In this document: positions 30,601 to 43,400 of the stretch, piece after piece | How the letters are laid out: each line of letters begins with the position of its first letter | Numbering within the stretch: the first letter of the stretch is position 1 | From: Branchinecta lynchi | Taxonomy: Eukaryota; Arthropoda; Branchiopoda; Anostraca; Branchinectidae | DNA length: 64,000 bases | Direction: 5' to 3' | Assembly: GCA_023053575.1 (NCBI GenBank) | Contig: JAKZAP010000069.1 | Coordinates: 186,001-250,000, forward strand | Position numbers and translations under genes: made by a program | Notes under the pieces: model-generated | The model's database searches: none | The model's input: only the letters and a program-made list of their open reading frames with translations | Told to the model about the DNA's origin: nothing

Positions 30601-33600
30601 AGGTTGGTTTTCCCGCAAGGTTGGTTTTACCACAAGGTTTGTTTTCCTACTGTGTTGGTTTTCCCAAAAGGTTCGCTTTCTCGCAAGGTTGGTTTTCCCA
30701 CAAGGTTTGTTTCCCCAGAAGGTTTGTTTTCTCACAAGGATTGTTTTCTCACAAGGTTTGTTTTCCCACAAGGTTTGTTTTCCCACAAGGTTGGTTTTCC
30801 CGAAAGGTTTGTTTCCCCACAAGGTTTGTTTTCCCCCAAGCTTTGTTTTCACCCAAGGTTGGTTTTCCCGCAAGGTTGGTTTTCCCACAAGGTTTGTTTT
30901 CCTACTGTGTTGGTTTTCCCAAAAGGTTCGCTTTCCCGCAAGGTTGGTTTTCCAACAAGGTTTGTTTCCCCAGAAGGTTTGTTTTCCCATAAGGTTTGTT
31001 TTCCCACAAGGTTTGTTTTCCCACAAGGTTTGTTTTCCCACAAGGTTTGTTTTCCCACAAGGTTGGTTTCCCCGCAAGGTTGCTTTCCCCATAAGGTTTG
31101 TTTTCCCACAAGGTTTGTTTTCCCACAAGGTTTATTTTCCCACAAGGTTTGTTTTCCCACAAGGTTGGTTTTCCCACAAGGTTTGTTTTCCCACAAGGTT
31201 TGTTTTCCCACAAGGTTGATTTTCCCGAAAGGTTTGTTTCCCCACAAGGTTTGTTTTCCCACAAGCTTTGTTTTCACCCAAGGTTGGTTTTCCCGCAAGG
31301 TTGGTTTTACCACAAGGTTTGTTTTCCTACTGTGTTGGTTTTCCCAAAAGGTTCGCTTTCTCGCAAGGTTGGTTTTCCCACAAGGTTTGTTTCCCCAGAA
31401 GGTTTGTTTTCCCACAAGGATTGTTTTCTCACAAGGTTTGTTTTCCCACAAGGTTTGTTTTCCCACAAGGTTGGTTTTCCCGAAAGGTTTGTTTCCCCAC
31501 AAGGTTTGTTTTCCCCCAAGCTTTGTTTTCACCCAAGGTTGGTTTTCCCGCAAGGTTGGTTTTCCCACAAGGTTTGTTTTCCTACTGTGTTGGTTTTCCC
31601 AAAAGGTTCGCTTTCCCGCAAGGTTGATTTTCCAACAAGGTTTGTTTCCCCAGAAGGTTTGTTTTCCCATAAGGTTTGTTTTCCCACAAGGTTTGTTTTC
31701 CCACAAGGTTTGTTTTCCCACAAGGTTTGTTTTCCCACAAGGTTGGTTTCCCCGCAAGGTTGCTTTCCCCATAAGGTTTGTTTTCCCACAAGGTTTGTTT
31801 TCCCACAAGGTTTGTTTTCCCACAAGGTTTGTTTTCCCACAAGGTTGGTTTTCCCACAAGGTTTGTTTCCCCAAGAGGTTGGTTTTCCCACAAGGTTGGT
31901 TTTCCCGCAGGGTTTGTTTTCCCACAAGGTTAGTTTTCCCGCAAGGTTTGTTTTCCCACAAGGTTAGTTTTCCCGAAAGGTTTGTTTCCCCACAAGGTTG
32001 GTTTTCCCGAAAGGTTTGTTTCCCCACAAGGTTGGTTTTCCCGCAAGGTTTGTTTCCCCACAAGGTTTGTTTTCCCACAAGGATTGTTTTCTCACAAGGT
32101 TTGTTTTTTCACTAGGTTTGTTTCCCCACAAGGTTTGTTTTCCCACAAGGTTTGTTTTCCCCCAAGGTTTGTTTTCCCACAAGGTTGGTTTTCCCGAAAG
32201 GTTTGTTTCCCCACAAGGTTGGTTTTCCCACAAGGTTGGTTTTCCCGAAAGGTTTGTTTCCCCACAAGGTTGGTTTTCCCACAAGGTTTGTTTTCCCACA
32301 AGGATTGTTTTCTCACAAGGTTTGTTTTCCCACAAGGTTTGTTTTCCCACAAGGTTGATTTTCCCGAAAGGTTTGTTTCCCCACAAGGTTTGTTTTCCCA
32401 CAAGCTTTGTTTTCACCCAAGGTTGGTTTTCCCGCAAGGTTGGTTTTACCACAAGGTTTGTTTTCCTACTGTGTTGGTTTTCCCAAAAGGTTCGCTTTCT
32501 CGCAAGGTTGGTTTTCCCACAAGGTTTGTTTCCCCAGAAGGTTTGTTTTCCCACAAGGATTGTTTTCTCACAAGGTTTGTTTTCCCACAAGGTTTGTTTT
32601 CCCACAAGGTTGGTTTTCCCGAAAGGTTTGTTTCCCCACAAGGTTTGTTTTCCCCCAAGCTTTGTTTTCACCCAAGGTTGGTTTTCCCGCAAGGTTGGTT
32701 TTCCCACAAGGTTTGTTTTCCTACTGTGTTGGTTTTCCCAAAAGGTTCGCTTTCCCGCAAGGTTGGTTTTCCAACAAGGTTTGTTTCCCCAGAAGGTTTG
32801 TTTTCCCATAAGGTTTGTTTTCCCACAAGGTTTGTTTTCCCACAAGGTTTGTTTTCCCACAAGGTTTGTTTTCCCACAAGGTTGGTTTCCCCGCAAGGTT
32901 GCTTTCCCCATAAGGTTTGTTTTCCCACAAGGTTTGTTTTCCCACAAGGTTTATTTTCCCACAAGGTTTGTTTTCCCACAAGGTTGGTTTTCCCACAAGG
33001 TTTGTTTCCCCAAGAGGTTGGTTTTCCCACAAGGTTGGTTTTCCCGCAGGGTTTGTTTTCCCACAAGGTTAGTTTTCCCGCAAGGTTTGTTTTCCCACAA
33101 GGTTAGTTTTCCCACAAGGTTTGTTTCCCCACAAGGTTTGTTTCCCCACAAGGTTTGTTTTCCCACAAGGATTGTTTTCTCACAAGGTTTATTTTCCCAC
33201 TGTGTTGGTTTTCCCAAAAGGTTCGCTTTCTCGCAAGGTTGGTTTTCCCACAAGGATTGTTTTCCCACTAGGTTTGTTTCCCCACAAGGTTTGTTTTCCC
33301 ACAAGGTTGGTTTTCCCGCAAGGTTGGTTTTCCCACAAGGTTTGTTTTCCCACTGTGTTGGTTTTCCCAAAAGGTTCGCTTTCCCACAAGGATGGTTTTC
33401 CCACAAGGTTTGTTTTCCCACAAGGTTGGTTTTCCCGAAAGGTTTGTTTCCCCACAAGGTTTGTTTTCCCACTAGGTTTGTCTTCCCACTGTGTTGGTTT
33501 TCCCAAAAGGTTCGCTTTCCCACAAGGATGGTTTTCCCACAAGGTTTGTTTTCCCACAAGGTTGGTTTTCCCGAAAGGTTTGTTTCCCCACAAGGTTGGT

Positions 33601-35211
33601 TTTCCCACAAGGTTGGTTTTCCCGAAAGTTTTGTTTCCCCACAAGGTTGGTTTTCCCACAAGGTTTGTTTTCCCACAAGGATTGTTTTCTCACAAGGTTT
33701 GTTTTCCCACAAGGTTGGTTTTCCCACAAGGTTTGTTTCCCCAAGAGGTTGGTTTTCCCACAAGGTTGGTTTTCCCGCAGGGTTTGTTTTCCCACAAGGT
33801 TAGTTTTCCCGCAAGGTTTGTTTTCCCACAAGGTTAGTTTTCCCACAAGGTTTGTTTCCCCACAAGGTTTGTTTCCCCACAAGGTTTGTTTTCCCACAAG
33901 GATTGTTTTCTCACAAGGTTTGTTTTCCCACTGTGTTGGTTTTCCCAAAAGGTTCGCTTTCTCGCAAGGTTGGTTTTCCCACAATGTTTCCCCACAAGGT
34001 TTGTTTTCCCACAAGGTTGGTTTTCCCGCAAGGTTGGTTTTCCCACAAGGTTTGTTTTCCCACTGTGTTGGTTTTCCCAAAAGGTTCACTTTCCCACAAG
34101 GTTGGTTTTCCCACAAGGTTGGTTTTCCCACAAGGTTTGTTTTCCTACTGTGTTGGTTTTCCCAAAAGGTTCGCTTTCCCGCAAGGTTGGTTTTCCAACA
34201 AGGTTTGTTTCCCCAGAAGGTTTGTTTTCCCATAAGGTTTGTTTTCCCACAAGGTTTGTTTTCCCACAAGGTTTGTTTTCCCACAAGGTTTGTTTTCCCA
34301 CAAGGTTGGTTTCCCCGCAAGGTTGCTTTCCCCATAAGGTTTGTTTTCCCACAAGGTTTGTTTTCCCACAAGGTTTATTTTCCCACAAGGTTTGTTTTCC
34401 CACAAGGTTGGTTTTCCCACAAGGTTTGTTTCCCCAAGAGGTTGGTTTTCCCACAAGGTTGGTTTTCCCGCAGGGTTTGTTTTCCCACAAGGTTAGTTTT
34501 CCCGCAAGGTTTGTTTTCCCACAAGGTTAGTTTTCCCACAAGGTTTGTTTTCCCACAAGGTTAGTTTTCCCGAAAGGTTTGTTTCCCCACAAGGTTTGTT
34601 TTCCCCCAAGCTTTGTTTTCACCCAAGGTTGGTTTTCCCGCAAGGTTGGTTTTCCCACAAGGTTTGTTTTCCTACTGTGTTGGTTTTCCCAAAAGGTTCG
34701 CTTTCCCGCAAGGTTGGTTTTCCAACAAGGTTTGTTTCCCCAGAAGGTTTGTTTTCCCATAAGGTTTGTTTTCCCACAAGGTTTGTTTTCCCACAAGGTT
34801 TGTTTTCCCACAAGGTTTGTTTTCCCACAAGGTTGGTTTCCCCGCAAGGTTGCTTTCCCCATAAGGTTTGTTTTCCCACAAGGTTTGTTTTCCCACAAGG
34901 TTTATTTTCCCACAAGGTTTGTTTTCCCACAAGGTTGGTTTTCCCACAAGGTTTGTTTCCCCAAGAGGTTGGTTTTCCCACAAGGTTGGTTTTCCCGCAG
35001 GGTTTGTTTTCCCACAAGGTTAGTTTTCCCGCAAGGTTTGTTTTCCCACAAGGTTAGTTTTCCCACAAGGTTTGTTTCCCCACAAGGTTTGTTTCCCCAC
35101 AAGGTTTGTTTTCCCACAAGGATTGTTTTCTCACAAGGTTTGTTTTCCCACTGTGTTGGTTTTCCCAAAAGGTTCGCTTTCTCGCAAGGTTGGTTTTCCC
35201 ACAAGGATTGT

Positions 35212-38200
35212 TTTCCCACTAGGTTTGTTTCCCCACAAGGTTTGTTTTCCCACAAGGTTGGTTTTCCCGCAAGGTTGGTTTTCCCACAAGGTTTGTTTTC
35301 CCACTGTGTTGGTTTTCCCAAAAGGTTCGCTTTCCCACAAGGATGGTTTTCCCACAAGGTTTGTTTTCCCACAAGGTTGGTTTTCCCGAAAGGTTTGTTT
35401 CCCCACAAGGTTTGTTTTCCCACTAGGTTTGTCTTCCCACTGTGTTGGTTTTCCCAAAAGGTTCGCTTTCCCACAAGGATGGTTTTCCCACAAGGTTTGT
35501 TTTCCCACAAGGTTGGTTTTCCCGAAAGGTTTGTTTCCCCACAAGGTTGGTTTTCCCACAAGGTTGGTTTTCCCGAAAGTTTTGTTTCCCCACAAGGTTG
35601 GTTTTCCCACAAGGTTTGTTTTCCCACAAGGATTGTTTTCTCACAAGGTTTGTTTTCCCACAAGGTTGGTTTTCCCACAAGGTTTGTTTCCCCAAGAGGT
35701 TGGTTTTCCCACAAGGTTGGTTTTCCCGCAGGGTTTGTTTTCCCACAAGGTTAGTTTTCCCGCAAGGTTTGTTTTCCCACAAGGTTAGTTTTCCCACAAG
35801 GTTTGTTTCCCCACAAGGTTTGTTTCCCCACAAGGTTTGTTTTCCCACAAGGATTGTTTTCTCACAAGGTTTGTTTTCCCACTGTGTTGGTTTTCCCAAA
35901 AGGTTCGCTTTCTCGCAAGGTTGGTTTTCCCACAAGGATTGTTTTCCCACTAGGTTTGTTTCCCCACAAGGTTTGTTTTCCCACAAGGTTGGTTTTCCCG
36001 CAAGGTTGGTTTTCCCACAAGGTTTGTTTTCCCACTGTGTTGGTTTTCCCAAAAGGTTCACTTTCCCACAAGGTTGGTTTTCCCACAAGGTTGGTTTTCC
36101 CGCAGGGTTGCTTTCCCCATAAGGTTGGTTTTCCCACAAGGTTTGTTTTCTCACAAGGTTTTTTTTCCCAATAGGTTGTTGTTGGTTTTCCCACAAGGTT
36201 TGTTTCCCCACAAGGTTTGTTTTCCCATAAGGTTTTGTTTTCCCACAAGGTTTGTTTTCCCACAAGGTTTGTTTTCCCACAAGGTTTGTTTTACCACAAG
36301 GTTGGTTTTCCCGAAAGGTTTGTTTCCCCACAAGGTTTCTTTCCCCATAATGTTGGTTTTCCCACAAGGTTTGTTTTCTCACAAGGTTTGTTTTCCCACA
36401 AGGTTTGTTTTCCCACAAGGTTTGTTTTCCCAAAAGGTTTGTTTTCCCACAAGCTTTGTTTTCCCCCAAGGTTGGTTTTCCCGCAAGGTTGGTTTTCCCA
36501 CAAGGTTTGTTTTCCCACTGTGTTGGTTTTCCCAAAAGGTTCGCTTTCCCGCAAGGTTGGTTTTCCCACAAGGTTTGTTTTCCCACTGTGTTGGTTTTTC
36601 CCAAAAGGTTCGCTTTCCCACAAGGTTGGTTTTCCCACAAGGTTGGTTTTCCCGCAGGGTTGCTTTCCCAATAAGGTTGGTTTTCCTACAAGGTTTGTTT
36701 TCTCACAAGGTTTGTTTTCCCACTAGGTTGTTTTTCCCACTAGGTTGGTTTTCCCACAAGGTTTGTTTTCCCACAAGGTTGGTTTTCCCGAAAGGTTTGT
36801 TTTCCCACAAGGTTGGTTTTCCCGAAAGGTTTGTTTTCCCACAAGGTTGGTTTTCCCGAAAGGTTTGTTTCCCCACAAGGTTGGTTTTCCCGCAGGGTTG
36901 CTTTCCCAATAAGGTTGGTTTTCCCACAAGGTTTGTTTTCCCACAAGGTTTGTTTTCCCACAAGGTTGGTTTTCCCGAAAGGTTTGTTTTCCCACAAGGT
37001 TGGTTTTCCCGAAAGGTTTGTTTCCCCACAAGGTTGGTTTTCCCACAAGGTTGGTTTTCCCGAAAGGTTTGTTTCCCCACAAGGTTGGTTTTCCCGCAAG
37101 GTTTGTTTCCCCACAAGGTTTGTTTTCCCACAAGGATTGTTTTCTCACAAGGTTTGTTTTCCCACTAGGTTTGTTTCCCCACAAGGTTTGTTTTCCCACA
37201 AGGTTTGTTTTCCCCCAAGGTTTGTTTTCCCACAAGGTTGGTTTTCCCGAAAGGTTTGTTTCCCCACAAGGTTGGTTTTTCCACAAGGTTGGTTTTCCCG
37301 AAAGGTTTGTTTCCCCACAAGGTTGGTTTTCCCACAAGGTTTGTTTTCCCACAAGGATTGTTTTCTCACAAGGTTTGTTTTCCCACAAGGTTTGTTTTCC
37401 CACAAGGTTGGTTTTCCCGAAAGGTTTTTTTCCCCACAAGGTTTGTTTTCCCGCAAGCTTTGTTTTCACCCAAGGTTGGTTTTCCCGCAAGGTTGGTTTT
37501 CCCACAAGGTTTGCTTTCCTACTGTGTTGGTTTTCCCAAAAGGTTCGCTTTCCCGCAAGGTTGGTTTTCCCACAAGGTTTGTTTCCCCAGAAGGTTTGTT
37601 TTCCCACAAGGATTGTTTTCTCACAAGGTTTGTTTTCCCACAAGGTTTGTTTTCCCACAAAGTTGGTTTTCCCGAAAGGTTTGTTTCCCCACAAGGTTTG
37701 TTTTCCCACAAGCTTTGTTTTCACCCAAGGTTGGTTTTCCCGCAAGTTTGGTTTTCCCACAAGGTTTGTTTTCCTACTGTGTTGGTTTTCCCAAAAGGTT
37801 CGCTTTCCAGCAAGGTTGGTTTTCCCACAAGGTTTGTTTCCCCAGAAGGTTTGTTTTCCCATAAGGTTTGTTTTCCCACAAGGTTTGTTTTCCCACAAGG
37901 TTTGTTTTCCCACAAGGTTTGTTTTCCCACAAGGTTGGTTTCCCCGCAAGGTTGCTTTCCCCATAAGGTTTGTTTTCCCACAAGGTTTGTTTTCCCACAA
38001 GGTTTGTTTTCCCACTGTGTTGGTTTTCCCACTAGGTTTGTTTCCCCACAAGGTTTGTTTTCCCACAAGGTTTGTTTCCCCACAAGGTTTGTTTTCCCAC
38101 AAGGTTTGTTTTCCCCCAAGGTTGGTTTTCCCGCAAGGTTGGTTTTCCCACAAGGTTTGTTTTCCCACTGTGTTGGTTTTCCCAAAAGGTTCGCTTTCCC

Positions 38201-39965
38201 ACAAGGTTGGTTTTCCCACAAGGTTGGTTTTCCCGCAGGGTTGCTTTCCCCATAAGGTTGGTTTTCCCACAAGGTTTGTTTTCTCACAAGGTTTGTTTTC
38301 CCAATAGGTTGTTGTTGGTTTTCCCACAAGGTTTGTTTCCCCACAAGGTTTGTTTTCCCATAAGGTTTGTTTTCCCACAAGGTTTGTTTTCCCACAAGGT
38401 TTGTTTTCCCACAAGGTTTGTTTTACCACAAGGTTGGTTTTCCCGAAAGGTTTGTTTCCCCACAAGATTTCTTTCCCCATAAGGTTGGTTTTCCCACAAG
38501 GTTTGTTTTCTCACGAGGTTTGTTTTCCCACAAGGTTTGTTTTCCCACAAGGTTTGTTTTCCCAAAAGGTTTGTTTTCCCACAAGGTTTGTTTTCCCAAA
38601 AGGTTTGTTTTCCCACAAGCTTTGTTTTCCCCCAAGGTTGGTTTTCCCGCAAGGTTGGTTTTCCCACAAGGTTTGTTTTCCCACTGTGTTGGTTTTCCCA
38701 AAAGGTTCGCTTTCCCGCAAGGTTGGTTTTCCCACAAGGTTTGTTTTCCCACTGTGTTGGTTTTTCCCAAAAGGTTCGCTTTCCCACAAGGTTGGTTTTC
38801 CCACAAGGTTGGTTTTCCCGCAGGGTTGCTTTCCCCATAAGGTTGGTTTTCCCACAAGGTTTGTTTTCTCACAAGGTTTGTTTTCCCACTAGGTTGTTTT
38901 TCCCACTAGGTTGGTTTTCCCACAAGGTTTGTTTTCCCACAAGCTTTGTTTTCACCCAAGGTTGGTTTTCCCGCAATGTTGGTTTTCCCACAAGGTTTGT
39001 TTTCCCACTGTGTTGCTTTTCCCAAAAGGTTCGCTTTCCCGCAAGGTTGGTTTTCCCACAAGGTTTGTATCCCCACAAGGTTTGTTTTCCCATAAGGTTT
39101 GTTTTCCCACAAGATTTGTTTTCCCACAAGGTTTGTTTTCCCACAAGGTTTGTTTTCCCACAAGGTTGGTTTTCCCGCAAGGTTGGTTTTCCCACAAGGT
39201 TTGTTTTCCCACTGTGTTGGTTTTCCCAAAAGGTTCGCTTTCCCACAAGGTCGGTTTTCCCACAAGGTTGGTTTTCCCGCAGGTTTGCTTTCCCCATAAG
39301 GTTTGTTTTGCCACAAGGTTTGTTTTCCCACAAGGTTTGTTTTCCCACAAGGTTGGTTTTCCCGAAAGGTTTGTTTCCCCACAAGGTTGGTTTTCCCACA
39401 AAGTTGGTTTTCCCGCAGGGTTTGTTTTCCCACAAGGTTAGTTTTCCCGCAAGGTTTGTTTTCCCACAAGGTTAGTTTTCCCAAAAGGTTCGCTTTAACG
39501 AAAGGTTTGTTTCCCCACAAGGTGGGTTTTCCCACAAGGTTGGTTTTCCCGCAGGGTTTGTTTTCCCACAAGGTTTGTTTTCCCACAAGGTTTGTTTTCC
39601 CACAAGGTTTGTTTTCCCACAAGGTTGGTTTTCCCGAAAGGTTTGTTTTCCCACAAGGTTGGTTTTCCCGAAAGGTTTGTTTCCCCACAAGGCTGGTTTT
39701 CCCACAAGGTTGGTTTTCCCGAAAGGTTTGTTTCCCCACAAGGCTGGTTTTCCCGCAAGGTTTGTTTCCCCACAAGGTTTGTTTTCCCACAAGGATTGTT
39801 TCCTCACAAGGTTTGTTTTCCCACTAGGTTTGTTTCCCCACAAGGTTTGTTTTCCCACAAGGTTTGTTTTCCCCCAAGGTTTGTTTTCCCACAAGGTTGG
39901 TTTTCCCGAAAGGTTTGTTTCCCCACAAGGTTGGTTTTCCCACAAGGTTGGTTTTCCCGAAAGGT
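35212..39965 (+). repeat. large duplication within array B, first copy (offset about 5285)
   Basis: About 4.75 kb matching 40498-45250 with only scattered differences (for example CGCTTTAACG near 39493 against CGCTTTCCCG). Borders were estimated from where the open frames stop matching. Confidence 0.75.
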
Positions 39966-40497
39966 TTGTTTCCCCACAAGGTTGGTTTTCCCACAAGTTT
40001 TGTTTTCCCACAAGGATTGTTTTCTCACAAGGTTTGTTTTCCCACAAGGTTTGTTTTCCCACAAGGTTGGTTTTCCCGAAAGGTTTGTTTCCCCACAAGG
40101 TTTGTTTTCCCACAAGCTTTGTTTTCACCCAAGGTTGGTTTTCCCGCAAGGTTGGTTTTCCCACAAGGTTTGTTTTCCTACTGTGTTGGTTTTCCCAAAA
40201 GGTTCGCTTTCCCGCAAGGTTGGTTTTCCCACAAGGTTTGTTTCCCCAGAAGGTTTGTTTTCCCATAAGGTTTGTTTTCCCACAAGGTTTGTTTTCCCAC
40301 AAGGTTTGTTTTCCCACTGTGTTGGTTTTCCCAAAAGGTTCGCTTTCCCGCAAGGTTGGTTTTCCCACAAGGTTTGTTTTCCCACTGTGTTGGTTTTTCC
40401 CAAAAGGTTCGCTTTCCCACAAGGTTGGTTTTCCCACAAGGTTGGTTTTCCCGCAGGGTTGCTTTCCCAATAAGGTTGGTTTTCCTACAAGGTTTGT

Positions 40498-43400
40498 TTT
40501 CCCACTAGGTTTGTTTCCCCACAAGGTTTGTTTTCCCACAAGGTTGGTTTTCCCGCAAGGTTGGTTTTCCCACAAGGTTTGTTTTCCCACTGTGTTGGTT
40601 TTCCCAAAAGGTTCGCTTTCCCACAAGGATGGTTTTCCCACAAGGTTTGTTTTCCCACAAGGTTGGTTTTCCCGAAAGGTTTGTTTCCCCACAAGGTTTG
40701 TTTTCCCACTAGGTTTGTCTTCCCACTGTGTTGGTTTTCCCAAAAGGTTCGCTTTCCCACAAGGATGGTTTTCCCACAAGGTTTGTTTTCCCACAAGGTT
40801 GGTTTTCCCGAAAGGTTTGTTTCCCCACAAGGTTGGTTTTCCCACAAGGTTGGTTTTCCCGAAAGTTTTGTTTCCCCACAAGGTTGGTTTTCCCACAAGG
40901 TTTGTTTTCCCACAAGGATTGTTTTCTCACAAGGTTTGTTTTCCCACAAGGTTGGTTTTCCCACAAGGTTTGTTTCCCCAAGAGGTTGGTTTTCCCACAA
41001 GGTTGGTTTTCCCGCAGGGTTTGTTTTCCCACAAGGTTAGTTTTCCCGCAAGGTTTGTTTTCCCACAAGGTTAGTTTTCCCACAAGGTTTGTTTCCCCAC
41101 AAGGTTTGTTTCCCCACAAGGTTTGTTTTCCCACAAGGATTGTTTTCTCACAAGGTTTGTTTTCCCACTGTGTTGGTTTTCCCAAAAGGTTCGCTTTCTC
41201 GCAAGGTTGGTTTTCCCACAAGGATTGTTTTCCCACTAGGTTTGTTTCCCCACAAGGTTTGTTTTCCCACAAGGTTGGTTTTCCCGCAAGGTTGGTTTTC
41301 CCACAAGGTTTGTTTTCCCACTGTGTTGGTTTTCCCAAAAGGTTCACTTTCCCACAAGGTTGGTTTTCCCACAAGGTTGGTTTTCCCGCAGGGTTGCTTT
41401 CCCCATAAGGTTGGTTTTCCCACAAGGTTTGTTTTCTCACAAGGTTTTTTTTCCCAATAGGTTGTTGTTGGTTTTCCCACAAGGTTTGTTTCCCCACAAG
41501 GTTTGTTTTCCCATAAGGTTTCTTTTCCCACAAGGTTTGTTTTCCCACAAGGTTTGTTTTCCCACAAGGTTTGTTTTACCACAAGGTTGGTTTTCCCGAA
41601 AGGTTTGTTTCCCCACAAGGTTTCTTTCCCCATAATGTTGGTTTTCCCACAAGGTTTGTTTTCTCACAAGGTTTGTTTTCCCACAAGGTTTGTTTTCCCA
41701 CAAGGTTTGTTTTCCCAAAAGGTTTGTTTTCCCACAAGCTTTGTTTTCCCCCAAGGTTGGTTTTCCCGCAAGGTTGGTTTTCCCACAAGGTTTGTTTTCC
41801 CACTGTGTTGGTTTTCCCAAAAGGTTCGCTTTCCCGCAAGGTTGGTTTTCCCACAAGGTTTGTTTTCCCACTGTGTTGGTTTTTCCCAAAAGGTTCGCTT
41901 TCCCACAAGGTTGGTTTTCCCACAAGGTTGGTTTTCCCGCAGGGTTGCTTTCCCAATAAGGTTGGTTTTCCTACAAGGTTTGTTTTCTCACAAGGTTTGT
42001 TTTCCCACTAGGTTGTTTTTCCCACTAGGTTGGTTTTCCCACAAGGTTTGTTTTCCCACAAGGTTGGTTTTCCCGAAAGGTTTGTTTTCCCACAAGGTTG
42101 GTTTTCCCGAAAGGTTTGTTTTCCCACAAGGTTGGTTTTCCCGAAAGGTTTGTTTCCCCACAAGGTTGGTTTTCCCGCAGGGTTGCTTTCCCAATAAGGT
42201 TGGTTTTCCCACAAGGTTTGTTTTCCCACAAGGTTTGTTTTCCCACAAGGTTGGTTTTCCCGAAAGGTTTGTTTTCCCACAAGGTTGGTTTTCCCGAAAG
42301 GTTTGTTTCCCCACAAGGTTGGTTTTCCCACAAGGTTGGTTTTCCCGAAAGGTTTGTTTCCCCACAAGGTTGGTTTTCCCGCAAGGTTTGTTTCCCCACA
42401 AGGTTTGTTTTCCCACAAGGATTGTTTTCTCACAAGGTTTGTTTTCCCACTAGGTTTGTTTCCCCACAAGGTTTGTTTTCCCACAAGGTTTGTTTTCCCC
42501 CAAGGTTTGTTCTCCCACAAGGTTGGTTTTCCCGAAAGGTTTGTTTCCCCACAAGGTTGGTTTTTCCACAAGGTTGGTTTTCCCGAAAGGTTTGTTTCCC
42601 CACAAGGTTGGTTTTCCCACAAGGTTTGTTTTCCCACAAGGATTGTTTTCTCACAAGGTTTGTTTTCCCACAAGGTTTGTTTTCCCACAAGGTTGGTTTT
42701 CCCGAAAGGTTTTTTTCCCCACAAGGTTTGTTTTCCCGCAAGCTTTGTTTTCACCCAAGGTTGGTTTTCCCGCAAGGTTGGTTTTCCCACAAGGTTTGCT
42801 TTCCTACTGTGTTGGTTTTCCCAAAAGGTTCGCTTTCCCGCAAGGTTGGTTTTCCCACAAGGTTTGTTTCCCCAGAAGGTTTGTTTTCCCACAAGGATTG
42901 TTTTCTCACAAGGTTTGTTTTCCCACAAGGTTTGTTTTCCCACAAAGTTGGTTTTCCCGAAAGGTTTGTTTCCCCACAAGGTTTGTTTTCCCACAAGCTT
43001 TGTTTTCACCCAAGGTTGGTTTTCCCGCAAGTTTGGTTTTCCCACAAGGTTTGTTTTCCTACTGTGTTGGTTTTCCCAAAAGGTTCGCTTTCCAGCAAGG
43101 TTGGTTTTCCCACAAGGTTTGTTTCCCCAGAAGGTTTGTTTTCCCATAAGGTTTGTTTTCCCACAAGGTTTGTTTTCCCACAAGGTTTGTTTTCCCACAA
43201 GGTTTGTTTTCCCACAAGGTTGGTTTCCCCGCAAGGTTGCTTTCCCCATAAGGTTTGTTTTCCCACAAGGTTTGTTTTCCCACAAGGTTTGTTTTCCCAC
43301 TGTGTTGGTTTTCCCACTAGGTTTGTTTCCCCACAAGGTTTGTTTTCCCACAAGGTTTGTTTCCCCACAAGGTTTGTTTTCCCACAAGGTTTGTTTTCCC